Part shown: positions 51,392 to 57,998 of the stretch, piece after piece
Position numbering within the stretch: the first letter of the stretch is position 1
Layout of the letters: the number at the start of each line of letters is the position of its first letter
NCBI GenBank assembly: GCA_965369375.1
Contig: CBDUQN010000010.1
Coordinates: forward strand, 1-57,998
Direction: 5' to 3'
DNA from: CBDUQN01 sp965369375
GTDB lineage: Bacteria; Krumholzibacteriota; Krumholzibacteriia; Krumholzibacteriales; Krumholzibacteriaceae
DNA length: 57,998 nt
The notes under the pieces: generated by a model
Told to the model about the DNA's origin: nothing
The model's database searches: none
The model's input: only the letters and a program-made list of their open reading frames with translations
Position numbers and translations under genes: made by a program

Positions 51392-52582
51392 TTAAGATTC
51401 TTTCAAAGGAGAAAGATCCCGAAGGCGGTTCACGATGCCGGGGAAAACCTCGAGGAAGCCTTCAACGTCCTCTTCGGTGTTAACGATTCCGAGACTGATT
51501 CTCAAGCCACCTTGAGCATCGGCCGGATCAAGACCCATTGCTTCGAGTACATGGCTCGGTTCGCTCGCGCCAGTCGCGCATGCACTCCCGCTCGATACGG
51601 CGAATCCGAGCATGCTCAGGTTCAGCGTTACCGCCTCTCCCTCGACTCGACGGACTATCAGGCTGCTCGTATTCGGCACGCGGCGAGAACGCGCTCCATT
51701 GATCACTATGTTATCGATCGAAGCGAACATCCCCGCCTCGAGCCTGTCGCGCAGTCCACCGATATGCTTCATCTCTTCGGGCAGATTCTCACTGGAGATT
51801 CGACAGGCCTCCCCGAAACCGACGATACCGGGGATGTTTTCCGTCCCGGGCCGCAGTCCTCCCTCCTGGCCGCCGCCGGCATAGACCGGTTCGAGGGTCA
51901 CTCCTCTTCTCACGAAGAGACACCCCACTCCCTTGGGCCCGTAGAACTTGTGTGCCGATATGGAGAGCAGGTCGGCGCCGAGCGTTTTGACATCCACCGG
52001 GATCTTTCCCATGCCCTGAACGGCATCGATATGGAACGTGATCCCCCGTTCCTTCACTACACCCGCGATCTTCTCGATCGGCTGAATCACGCCGGTTTCG
52101 TTGTTCGCAAGCATCACGCTCACGAGCACCGTCTCGGGCCGTATCGCTTCTTCGAGCTTGTCGAGATCCACGACGCCATCAGCCGTGCTTGGAATGTACG
52201 TGACCTCGACGCCTTCCTTCTCGAGAGCCTCGCAGGTTTTGAGCACGGCGGGGTGTTCGATCAGTGAAGTGATTACGTGCACATATTCAACCGATTTACG
52301 CTTCCAGTCAACGGTTCCCCGGATCGCGAGGTTATCGGACTCCGTTCCGCCGGACGTGAATATAATCTCCTCCGGTTCGGCGCCGATCAGACCCGCCACC
52401 TTGTTGCGTGCATCGTCGATCACCGTCCTGTTCTCCTGGCCGAAGAAATGCAGGCTGCTCGCGTTTCCGAAACGATCCCGGAGGAACGGCGCCATCGCGT
52501 CGATGACCTCCGGTCTCATATAGGTCGTCGCGTTGTGATCGAAGTAGACACGCCGCTGTGATCCTTCCACGGTCACCACCAT
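51392..52582 (-). CDS. iscS: Cysteine desulfurase (NifS/IscS type)
   Basis: PLP enzyme that removes sulfur from cysteine for Fe-S clusters and thiolated tRNA; such enzymes can also release selenium for SelA-dependent selenocysteine. About 396 aa: VYFDHNATTYMRPEVIDAM, TSGGTESDNLAIRG, the PLP lysine in SAHKFYGPKGVG and the catalytic cysteine in SSGSACATGASEPSHVL. The frame is open back through rrf2, but the family N-terminus is about a dozen residues after ATG 52582, which lies just 8 nt past the rrf2 stop. The GGGAG site is close to that ATG, so a GTG one to two codons on is possible. Confidence 0.94.
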   Translation of the reverse strand: MVVTVEGSQRRVYFDHNATTYMRPEVIDAMAPFLRDRFGNASSLHFFGQENRTVIDDARNKVAGLIGAEPEEIIFTSGGTESDNLAIRGTVDWKRKSVEYVHVITSLIEHPAVLKTCEALEKEGVEVTYIPSTADGVVDLDKLEEAIRPETVLVSVMLANNETGVIQPIEKIAGVVKERGITFHIDAVQGMGKIPVDVKTLGADLLSISAHKFYGPKGVGCLFVRRGVTLEPVYAGGGQEGGLRPGTENIPGIVGFGEACRISSENLPEEMKHIGGLRDRLEAGMFASIDNIVINGARSRRVPNTSSLIVRRVEGEAVTLNLSMLGFAVSSGSACATGASEPSHVLEAMGLDPADAQGGLRISLGIVNTEEDVEGFLEVFPGIVNRLRDLSPLKES

Positions 52583-52590
52583 TCTCCCGT

Positions 52591-53040
52591 TTACACCGAA
52601 CGTTTCCTGTTCGCTTTTTTTCTGCTCATCGTCTGTAGATCCGAAAGGCGGTAGGAATTGAGAACGCTGTTCAGATCCTCCTCGAGCTTTCTCAGCAGCG
52701 GCACGGCCGGACAATCATCGAACCGTTCGCACGTCTCTGCGGCGGGATCTTCCTCCTCGACAAGACAACGTGCCACGCAGACGGGTCCCTCGAGCGCTTC
52801 GACGATATCACTGATGAGGATGTCTGCCGGCGGCTTGACCAGCTTGAATCCCCCCCCCGGGCCCCGCACTCCCTTGACAAGCCCTTTGCGCCTCAGTTGC
52901 GCGAGGAGCTGTTCGAGAAAGCTCGTAGAGATATCCTCTCGCTCTGAAATCTCCTTCGCAGAGACGGTACCTTTACCGTAATTTTCGGCCAGGACGGCGA
53001 GCGCCCTCAGACCGTACCTGAGCATGGATGTGAACCTCAT
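52591..53040 (-). CDS. Rrf2-family regulator, IscR-like
   Basis: A 149 aa winged-helix regulator. It starts MRFTSMLRYGLRALAVLAENYGKGTVSAKEISEREDISTSFLEQLLAQLRRKGLVKGVRGPGGGFKLVKP, the Rrf2 DNA-binding domain. Four cysteines follow (Cys88, Cys92, Cys104, Cys110), enough for an Fe-S cluster as in IscR, though their spacing differs from the E. coli 92/98/104 set. It probably senses cluster status and controls its own rrf2-iscS-mnmA operon; a palindrome lies just upstream. Confidence 0.9.
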   Translation of the reverse strand: MRFTSMLRYGLRALAVLAENYGKGTVSAKEISEREDISTSFLEQLLAQLRRKGLVKGVRGPGGGFKLVKPPADILISDIVEALEGPVCVARCLVEEEDPAAETCERFDDCPAVPLLRKLEEDLNSVLNSYRLSDLQTMSRKKANRKRSV

Positions 53041-53051
53041 GCATCCCCTTC

Positions 53052-53067
53052 AAATAACCCATTATTT
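53052..53067. promoter_or_regulatory. Palindrome, candidate Rrf2 operator
   Basis: AAATAA and TTATTT, perfect 6 bp arms around a 4 bp centre, located between the rrf2 -10 box and its start codon. The position suits autorepression. Confidence 0.45.
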
Positions 53068-53080
53068 CAGTAGCTTTTAC

Positions 53081-53110
53081 AATATATAGCTTGCCGCAAT
53101 GCATGGTCAA
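53081..53110 (-). promoter_or_regulatory. Promoter of the rrf2-iscS-mnmA operon
   Basis: On the minus strand, TTGACC (53110-53105) followed by TATATA at 16 bp or TATATT at 18 bp spacing (53088-53081). A strong match about 40 bp before rrf2. Confidence 0.65.
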
Positions 53111-53304
53111 GATATTATGCCGGCGGAGAGAACCGCGTGCATTCGCCTCCCGCTGGTCAAACCCCTCCGCTCGCTCCTGTTACCGCCGGCAGCGGTCTGA
53201 TTTACCTCGGCCGGCTGAGCGAGCAGTGCGGCGGGAAAGAAAAAAAGTGTGAGGAACAATCCCAATGTGAAGCAAGCGCAGCCCGGCAAGTATGAGCTGC
53301 CCAT
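53107..53304 (-). CDS. Possible short secreted peptide (very tentative)
   Basis: About 65 residues in a gap that otherwise looks empty. MGSSYLPGCACFTLGLFLTLFFFPAALLAQPAEVNQ reads like a signal peptide with an ALLAQ cleavage site, leaving a mature peptide near 40 residues that is rich in Arg, Gly and Ser. GAGGG is only 2 nt upstream of the ATG, a poor spacing. The frame ends inside the rrf2 -35 box. No family is recognised. It may be chance or a gene remnant. Confidence 0.2.
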   Translation of the reverse strand: MGSSYLPGCACFTLGLFLTLFFFPAALLAQPAEVNQTAAGGNRSERRGLTSGRRMHAVLSAGIIS

Positions 53305-53342
53305 GACCCTCAAAGGCAGCGGCAAGGCATACACCTCCTCTG

Positions 53343-53381
53343 AAAAAAAGCGAGAGCCTCCCCTCATTACCGGGGAGGCTC
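53343..53381 (-). terminator. Rho-independent terminator after the TPR lipoprotein gene
   Basis: On the minus strand GAGCCTCCCC and GGGGAGGCTC form a 10 bp perfect stem around an 8 nt loop, followed by TCGC and seven T residues. It stands 42 bp past the TPR gene stop. Confidence 0.85.
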
Positions 53382-53422
53382 TTTATCCTGTTCAACGGTA
53401 TCGCACATACGATCAAAAGCGT

Positions 53423-54586
53423 TTATTCGTACTGTTCCTTCTCCTTCAATGCCTGTTCACGTTTCTTGAGCGCTTCCTGTCTCTCGATCTGCTTTCTAGC
53501 CGGTCCGGTCCACGTTGGATCATTGTAGGTGACAACCTTCTGGAACTTGGCCGCGGCTTCGTCGAACGATTTGAGCTTTGACAGCGCCTCACCCCACTGA
53601 TAGTAGAGGAACGCTTCCTGGTCACCGGGCACCTTCAGTCCCCGGCCGACCGTCTTTATAGCATTCTGGTGCTGTTTCAAATCGTTATAGAACTGGGCAA
53701 GGTATGCGTAGAGCAGCTGATCGTCGCCCTTGAGCTCGAGCGCCTTCTCGAGCGCCGCCGGCGCTTCCGCCTTTCGATCGGTCTGCGAAAGGGCCAATCC
53801 CAAGTTCCGCCAGTACGCCGCCATGTCAGGATACGCTTCAACGAGCACCTCGAAGATGGGAATCGCCTCGTCGTATTCCTTCCTCTTTATATAGGTTGAG
53901 CCAAGCTTCGTCTTGTACCGGTTGTCATCCGGCGCGGCCTCCACCGCCTTTACTAGATACTCGATCTTTTTGTCCTCATCACCCTTCTTTCCGTACATAT
54001 CGGCGATGGTTCCGATCGTCACAGCATCATGAGGATTGCTTTCATGCGCTTTCAGGTAATACTCGAGCGACCTGTCGATATCTCCCTTTTTCTGGTAGAT
54101 AAACCCGAGATTCCTGTTCGCATCGAAGTTTGTCGGGTCGTCCGCGAGTACCATGTTGTAGTATTCTTCGGATTTTTCCCAGTTTTCGAGGTAAAGATAG
54201 TTGTATGCAATGGAAGCGACAATCGCCTTGTTGCCCTGATCGAGCTCGAGTGCCCGTTCGTACGCCTCTATCCCCTCGTCAAATTTCTTGACCTTCGATA
54301 ACGTCTTGCCCAATGTGGTCCAGGCTTCCAGAAAGCTCGGTTTTTTCGCGACCGCCTGTCTCAGATGAAAGATCGCATCGTCATAACTGCTCGAGGCGAG
54401 CATCTGCTGAGCCGTTTGATACTCTATCTCAGCGGGGCCGATTTTTCTCTCGAAACCCTTTTCGTCGGTAACCTCCATATTCCCGCTGCCTTCGACATCA
54501 GTCTCCATGTCTCCCCCGCCGCCTGCGGCACATCCGAGGAAGAAGAGGAACGCGAGAGCCGAACCGATTACGGTTAATCTTCTCAC
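53423..54586 (-). CDS. TPR-repeat lipoprotein
   Basis: About 387 aa with a signal peptide and lipobox (FFLGCAAGGGG). After a Gly/Glu-rich linker come nine or so TPR units starting at YQTAQQMLASSSYDDAIFHLRQAVAKKPSFLEAWTTLGKTLSKVKKFDEGIEAYERALELD, and a lysine/glutamate helix at the end. It is a scaffold of the outer-membrane lipoprotein kind; its partner is unknown. The GTG at 54586 begins the signal peptide and stands 9 nt after AAAGGAT; an earlier in-frame codon adds a charged, non-signal leader. It has its own promoter and a terminator. Confidence 0.85.
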   Translation of the reverse strand: MRRLTVIGSALAFLFFLGCAAGGGGDMETDVEGSGNMEVTDEKGFERKIGPAEIEYQTAQQMLASSSYDDAIFHLRQAVAKKPSFLEAWTTLGKTLSKVKKFDEGIEAYERALELDQGNKAIVASIAYNYLYLENWEKSEEYYNMVLADDPTNFDANRNLGFIYQKKGDIDRSLEYYLKAHESNPHDAVTIGTIADMYGKKGDEDKKIEYLVKAVEAAPDDNRYKTKLGSTYIKRKEYDEAIPIFEVLVEAYPDMAAYWRNLGLALSQTDRKAEAPAALEKALELKGDDQLLYAYLAQFYNDLKQHQNAIKTVGRGLKVPGDQEAFLYYQWGEALSKLKSFDEAAAKFQKVVTYNDPTWTGPARKQIERQEALKKREQALKEKEQYE

Positions 54587-54654
54587 AGCACCATCCTTTC
54601 TACTCGTCTCACCATTCTTATACAATCAGCACAACATTCCCTTACCCACTATAA

Positions 54655-54683
54655 AATCTAGACAACGCTCCGCACACTGTCAA
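54655..54683 (-). promoter_or_regulatory. Promoter of the TPR lipoprotein gene
   Basis: On the minus strand, TTGACA (54683-54678), 17 bp spacer, TAGATT (54660-54655). A strong match, about 70 bp upstream of the GTG start. Confidence 0.65.
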
Positions 54684-54697
54684 GATCAGAGTAATCC

Positions 54698-55375
54698 CTA
54701 CTTGATCGGCTTCACCGCGGACGATGGAGACGCGTTCATGGCATTCTGCACCTGCGTGATGTTCTCACGCGCTTTGACCGCAAGATAGCCTTCCGGATCG
54801 AGCTCGATCACTCGCTCCCATTCGCTGAGGGCCTCACGGTATATGCTGCTTTCCCAGAAGAAGATAGCCATGTAAAAGTGAGGCTGAGGATTGTCGGGAT
54901 CGATTTCGAGCGCCCGATCGAGATATTTCCGTGCCGTATTGTAATCCTTCAAATGAAACCGGATGAAGGCAGCGTGGGCGTATGCGAGCAAATCTTCGTC
55001 GTTTTTGCTCATCGCTTCCTCGAACATTTGCAGCGCTTTCGTGATCCTCCCCTGATCGTCGTATAATACGCCCATGTTGACATATGCCTTCGTGTAGAGG
55101 GGATCCTGCGCAACCGCTCTCTCATAGAAATGAATCGCGGAGTCGGGCACGGAAAGCCCGTGGAAAGCAACGCCGAGTTGAAAGAGGATCTCGGGATCCT
55201 CGCCTTTTGTTTCGAGCAGATATCTCAGGTAGGCTATTCGGGGCTCGGGGGCGAGTCCTTCGAGCTGAGCGCTCAGGGGGATCTCATCGTTTGATCCTTC
55301 CTCACGGGCCGCAGAATCAGCGGCGCCCGGAAATCCGCAAAGCACGATAGCCAGTATGATGAAAACGTTCCGCAT
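54698..55375 (-). CDS. Secreted TPR-repeat protein
   Basis: About 225 aa. A signal peptide (MRNVFIILAIVLCGFPGAADSA) is followed by a short acidic stretch and four to five TPR units (EILFQLGVAFHGLSVPDSAIHFYERAVAQD, AYVNMGVLYDDQGRITKALQMFEEAMSKN, and so on). No lipobox is clear. ATG 55375 is preferred over a GTG five codons earlier because GAGG lies 9 nt upstream of it. It ends 15 bp before the promoter of the next TPR gene and follows the outer-membrane barrel by 78 bp. Confidence 0.8.
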   Translation of the reverse strand: MRNVFIILAIVLCGFPGAADSAAREEGSNDEIPLSAQLEGLAPEPRIAYLRYLLETKGEDPEILFQLGVAFHGLSVPDSAIHFYERAVAQDPLYTKAYVNMGVLYDDQGRITKALQMFEEAMSKNDEDLLAYAHAAFIRFHLKDYNTARKYLDRALEIDPDNPQPHFYMAIFFWESSIYREALSEWERVIELDPEGYLAVKARENITQVQNAMNASPSSAVKPIK

Positions 55376-55453
55376 TGCAATGAACCTCACCGATCAATTA
55401 ACCTATTCAATCAATCGTGCCGATCAAAGAGTCTTTCCAATCGATCTCGCCGA

Positions 55454-56668
55454 TTAATGGTGTTTATCTTTTCTCCGGCCCCAGATCTCCGAAAGGCTCA
55501 GTCCCACTCCGATCCTCATCACCCGTTCAACCAGTCCGTTATCATCGATCGAGCCGATTTGCCCGAATTCGAATGAGATATCGAAAATCCCGGGACCGCC
55601 GGGCATCGAGAATCCCGTTCCGAAGGTGAAAAAGAACGCTTTCACCGGCTGCCCGATCGGATACTCGAGGTGCCAGATATTCTCGTAGAATCCGAGCCGG
55701 ATCGGCGTCCTCGAAAAGAAACCTCCCTCACCGCTTCCCGTTCGCTCGATTCCAAAGGCCAGAAGCTTCTCATCCCTCAAGCTCCCTTCGAGTTGCGGGA
55801 AACCAGTCGGGTCGGGCGCTTCACGGAACCAGTAGTGCGATGACAGCCACCACCTCTTGCTGATACCGAAAGAAATGGCCCCACTGTAAGATAATGGAAG
55901 GTTGTAATCCCATTTGGTCGCCGAATCGAGATCGGGTCTGCTGTAGGTGAACTTCTCGTCGACCTGGTAATCGATCTGATCGTCGAACGCCGCGGCAATG
56001 AATATGCGCGGGTGCACTCTCAGAAGAATAGAGGCGGACCACGAGACACCGTTAAAGAACCGCTCCCGCTTGGATTCCACCCTTCCGTACTCGAGCTTCC
56101 TGAAGTTAATCGAGACCTCGTTGCTGAGCGAGCCCCGCTCGAGCTGGAGTTCGCCCGCCACGTTGAGCCATGGAGTAATCTTCCAGGCAAGTGAGATCGG
56201 TACGGTAAAGAGTGAACCCCGCTGTCTGTGCTCCTCGAAAGTCGACGGTATATCGGGATACGTTCTTTCGTACTCGAAATCCATGTACCCCTGGAACCGC
56301 ATCCGGTAGCCTGTCGCAAGGACGATTCCTCGTCGCAGCGGCACCGCAAAACTGAGCTCGGGAATCTGATAGCGATTTCTGGCGGCCGACTCGGTTTCCG
56401 TATTGATATTGGACGTGCTCAGAATCTGCACGAAGGAGAGTGTGAACGCGTCGATATCGGCCAACGCGGCGATGTTAGCCGTGGCGGCGTTATTCGAATC
56501 CGGAGAGGCGAATGAAGAAAGCCCGAGTGCGCGGTACCGGATACTCCCATGGTAATTATGCTCCCCGAGAAAATTCATGCCATAGATCGACTGGCTCCGT
56601 GTATCAGCGGGGCAGAGATGCAAAACGAGAGCTAGAACAAACAGTATGCCGATAACCGCTCTGGTCAT
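55454..56668 (-). CDS. Outer-membrane beta-barrel protein
   Basis: A 404 aa protein with a signal peptide (MTRAVIGILFVLALVLHLCPADTRSQS). The rest is alternating-hydrophobic beta strands with aromatic girdles (ATGYRMRFQGYMDFEYERT, WLSSHYWFREAPDP, VMRIGVGLSLSEIWG) and no transmembrane helix. The early AATANIAALADIDAF segment and the length recall PorV/FadL-like barrels of the FCB group. The exact family is not recognised. Its ATG overlaps the upstream lipoprotein stop (ATGA), so the two are coupled. Confidence 0.75.
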   Translation of the reverse strand: MTRAVIGILFVLALVLHLCPADTRSQSIYGMNFLGEHNYHGSIRYRALGLSSFASPDSNNAATANIAALADIDAFTLSFVQILSTSNINTETESAARNRYQIPELSFAVPLRRGIVLATGYRMRFQGYMDFEYERTYPDIPSTFEEHRQRGSLFTVPISLAWKITPWLNVAGELQLERGSLSNEVSINFRKLEYGRVESKRERFFNGVSWSASILLRVHPRIFIAAAFDDQIDYQVDEKFTYSRPDLDSATKWDYNLPLSYSGAISFGISKRWWLSSHYWFREAPDPTGFPQLEGSLRDEKLLAFGIERTGSGEGGFFSRTPIRLGFYENIWHLEYPIGQPVKAFFFTFGTGFSMPGGPGIFDISFEFGQIGSIDDNGLVERVMRIGVGLSLSEIWGRRKDKHH

Positions 56669-57867
56669 AACCCTCCATCTCCCGCGAATTCCGCCGGAAA
56701 CGAATAGATGATCTCTATGTACGGTTTGAAGATGCTGTCTGCGCTGTTCGTGTAAAATGAAGCCCGCTGCACGCGAAACTTCTCGAGCTCGGACTGGAGA
56801 ACGAGGCCGGCGTTCTCGCGCAAACCCAGCATGATATCCGGCACCAGCCCGCGCAGCGACATCCGCAGCGTTTCAGTCAGATAGGGATCGAATGTTCCGA
56901 AATCCACCTGCATTCTCAGCGTATCGAGGTTGCCCGAGATTCCCGGCGCGTAGAGATTGTATACGTAATTAAATGAGTATCCCAGGATGGCCCGTTCGCC
57001 GGGCGTCGCACCCATGCCGTTATCCCCTCGGACGGTCAACACGAGATTCGATTTTTGTATCATTGCGCTTTCCGGCAGGCCGTCGAGCGTGAACTCGAAG
57101 AAGATGCGCGTCGCAACGCCACCGACGCAATCGAGCCCGCCCGGTTCATCGAAGACCGCAATCGGGTAATCCTTTACCGCCGCGAAGGTGTCGGCCGTAC
57201 CGTCGGTGAACTCGATCCGCACCGTCGTCGGATCGAAGCCCAGCTCATGCGCATTCATCTCGATGAGACCAGGTGACGGGGGCGCCTCCGCCCACAGCAT
57301 TGCCACACCCGCCGATTCGGCGGCATCGATCCATGCCTGGGCCGTCGCCGCTTCTATGCTGAGGGCCTCCGTCTCAATACCGAGCGTTCTTACCGTACTC
57401 CCGAGGGAATCAGGTATGGGATTCGGATCAAACGCGATATCATCGATCGAAGTAAGGGTATCGGTCTCCTCGAAATTCTCGAGCAGCTCGTGAAAGGTTA
57501 TATCAAGGGTGAAGAGCGTATCCTGAACGCTCCTGATCGGCAGGTCGATAAAGGCCCGGGCAACGGTCTTGCCCGTGTTCGCGTCATCCGCGAAATCGAA
57601 CTGAAAGAGAATCTCCTCGTACTTGATATCCCGGATCTCCCCGATCTGCAGCAGCAGACCCCACCCGACACCGAGCGGAAAGGAAACGGTCCTCCCGATA
57701 ACCTCCTCCACATACCGGAACGTGCTGCCCGCATTGACGCCGTACGTTCCGTCCTCGACGAACTGCTCGGCAACGGGACCCGCCGGGTCCGAGCTGCAGC
57801 AGGCGAGCGCGGCGGCTATACATGCGAGGACACAGGCGAGAATGAGATATATAAAATGGGTACGCAT
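56665..57867 (-). CDS. Lipoprotein with DNRLRE-like beta domains
   Basis: About 400 aa. A signal peptide ends in the lipobox ALACC. The body is beta-rich; it ends in VLQSELEKFRVQRASFYTNSADSIFKPYIEIIYS, the kind of strand pattern found in DNRLRE-type secreted proteins of FCB bacteria, and an earlier copy-like segment is ILFQFDFADDANTGKTVARAFIDLPI. The function is unknown. Two adjacent ATG codons (57870 and 57867) precede the signal sequence and neither has a strong ribosome site. It is coupled to the barrel gene. Confidence 0.7.
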   Translation of the reverse strand: MRTHFIYLILACVLACIAAALACCSSDPAGPVAEQFVEDGTYGVNAGSTFRYVEEVIGRTVSFPLGVGWGLLLQIGEIRDIKYEEILFQFDFADDANTGKTVARAFIDLPIRSVQDTLFTLDITFHELLENFEETDTLTSIDDIAFDPNPIPDSLGSTVRTLGIETEALSIEAATAQAWIDAAESAGVAMLWAEAPPSPGLIEMNAHELGFDPTTVRIEFTDGTADTFAAVKDYPIAVFDEPGGLDCVGGVATRIFFEFTLDGLPESAMIQKSNLVLTVRGDNGMGATPGERAILGYSFNYVYNLYAPGISGNLDTLRMQVDFGTFDPYLTETLRMSLRGLVPDIMLGLRENAGLVLQSELEKFRVQRASFYTNSADSIFKPYIEIIYSFPAEFAGDGGL

Positions 57868-57911
57868 CATAGCTGTCAACCAGATCAAGTTCGCTTGTCA
57901 GAGCGCGAGAA

Positions 57912-57940
57912 GAAGTAACACATGTCCCACTCGACGTCAA
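57912..57940 (-). promoter_or_regulatory. Candidate promoter for the lipoprotein/barrel operon
   Basis: On the minus strand, TTGACG (57940-57935), 17 bp spacer and TACTTC (57917-57912). The -35 fits the local pattern; the -10 is poor. Confidence 0.35.
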
Positions 57941-57955
57941 GGTGAATGCTTCACC
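57941..57955. promoter_or_regulatory. Palindrome abutting the -35 box
   Basis: GGTGAA and TTCACC, perfect 6 bp arms around 3 bp, immediately upstream of the candidate -35. The position fits an activator or repressor site. Confidence 0.4.
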
Positions 57956-57998
57956 ATGATAACTGTTTACTTGCTCTTACACAACACGGCGGTGACCG

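Overview
This is a gene-dense 58 kb chromosomal window. Every gene reads on the minus strand except two, an amidase and a TonB-like protein at 7.8-10.9 kb. The organism is a two-membrane bacterium. Evidence for this is a TonB C-terminal domain, a Wza-type SLBB export protein, an outer-membrane beta-barrel, several lipoboxes and a type IV pilin-like protein. MglA/MglB, a spoVG homologue, a large Bacillus-type SRP RNA, SelA and a four-subunit 2-oxoacid:ferredoxin oxidoreductase together suggest an anaerobic or facultative member of a poorly cultured FCB-like lineage (Krumholzibacteriota, Eisenbacteria or Zixibacteria type). That placement is inference; no 16S rRNA gene is present. I see no CRISPR array, phage or insertion sequence, so this is mostly core genome.

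Layout. 0-7.7 kb: selA, a pseudo-ATPase/SPOR membrane protein, smc and ftsY form one leftward run. 7.8-12.6 kb: a divergent lipoprotein with an intact and a degenerate amidase domain, a TonB-like gene that may be leaderless, and a convergent LpoA-like lipoprotein. 12.7-18.2 kb: rpsF-rpsR-rplI lead into phosphomannomutase, GDP-mannose pyrophosphorylase, a parvulin lipoprotein and a DUF151 nuclease. 18.2-21.9 kb: the conserved ispE-spoVG-tRNA-Gln-prs-rplY-pth block. 21.9-26.1 kb: an envelope-glycan locus (SLBB exporter, SIS isomerase, UbiA-family phosphoribosyltransferase, DUF362). 26.1-34.4 kb: recA-recX-alaS, then pgpA-cinA-thpR and a glycosyltransferase.

34.4-40.2 kb: a tadA-tRNA-Ser(x2)-tRNA-Ala-SRP RNA-dnaX-ybaB-recR block, which mirrors the Bacillus order, followed by mglB-mglA. 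40.2-42.3 kb: a PilW-like pseudopilin with a decayed pilus gene downstream and a 430 bp non-coding stretch upstream. 42.3-46.8 kb: porC-gltD/porD-porA-porB. 46.9-47.7 kb: tRNA-Arg and two more tRNA-Ser genes. 48-53.1 kb: a glycosyltransferase, rrf2-iscS-mnmA (sulfur transfer to tRNA) and a membrane gluzincin protease. 53.3-58 kb: TPR proteins, an outer-membrane barrel and a lipoprotein.

The genes connect in several ways. TadA is next to serine tRNAs and its likely substrate tRNA-Arg(ACG) is 7.4 kb away. FtsY and SRP RNA belong to one targeting pathway. IscS can supply sulfur to MnmA and possibly selenium to the SelA pathway. The most unusual items are the ParA/BY-kinase-like SPOR protein that has lost its ATP-binding loop, the polyprenyl-phosphoribose/SLBB locus, the tandem amidase with an inactivated copy, and tadA ending inside a tRNA gene. 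Several promoters share a TTGAC(A/C/G) -35 with 17-18 bp spacing.
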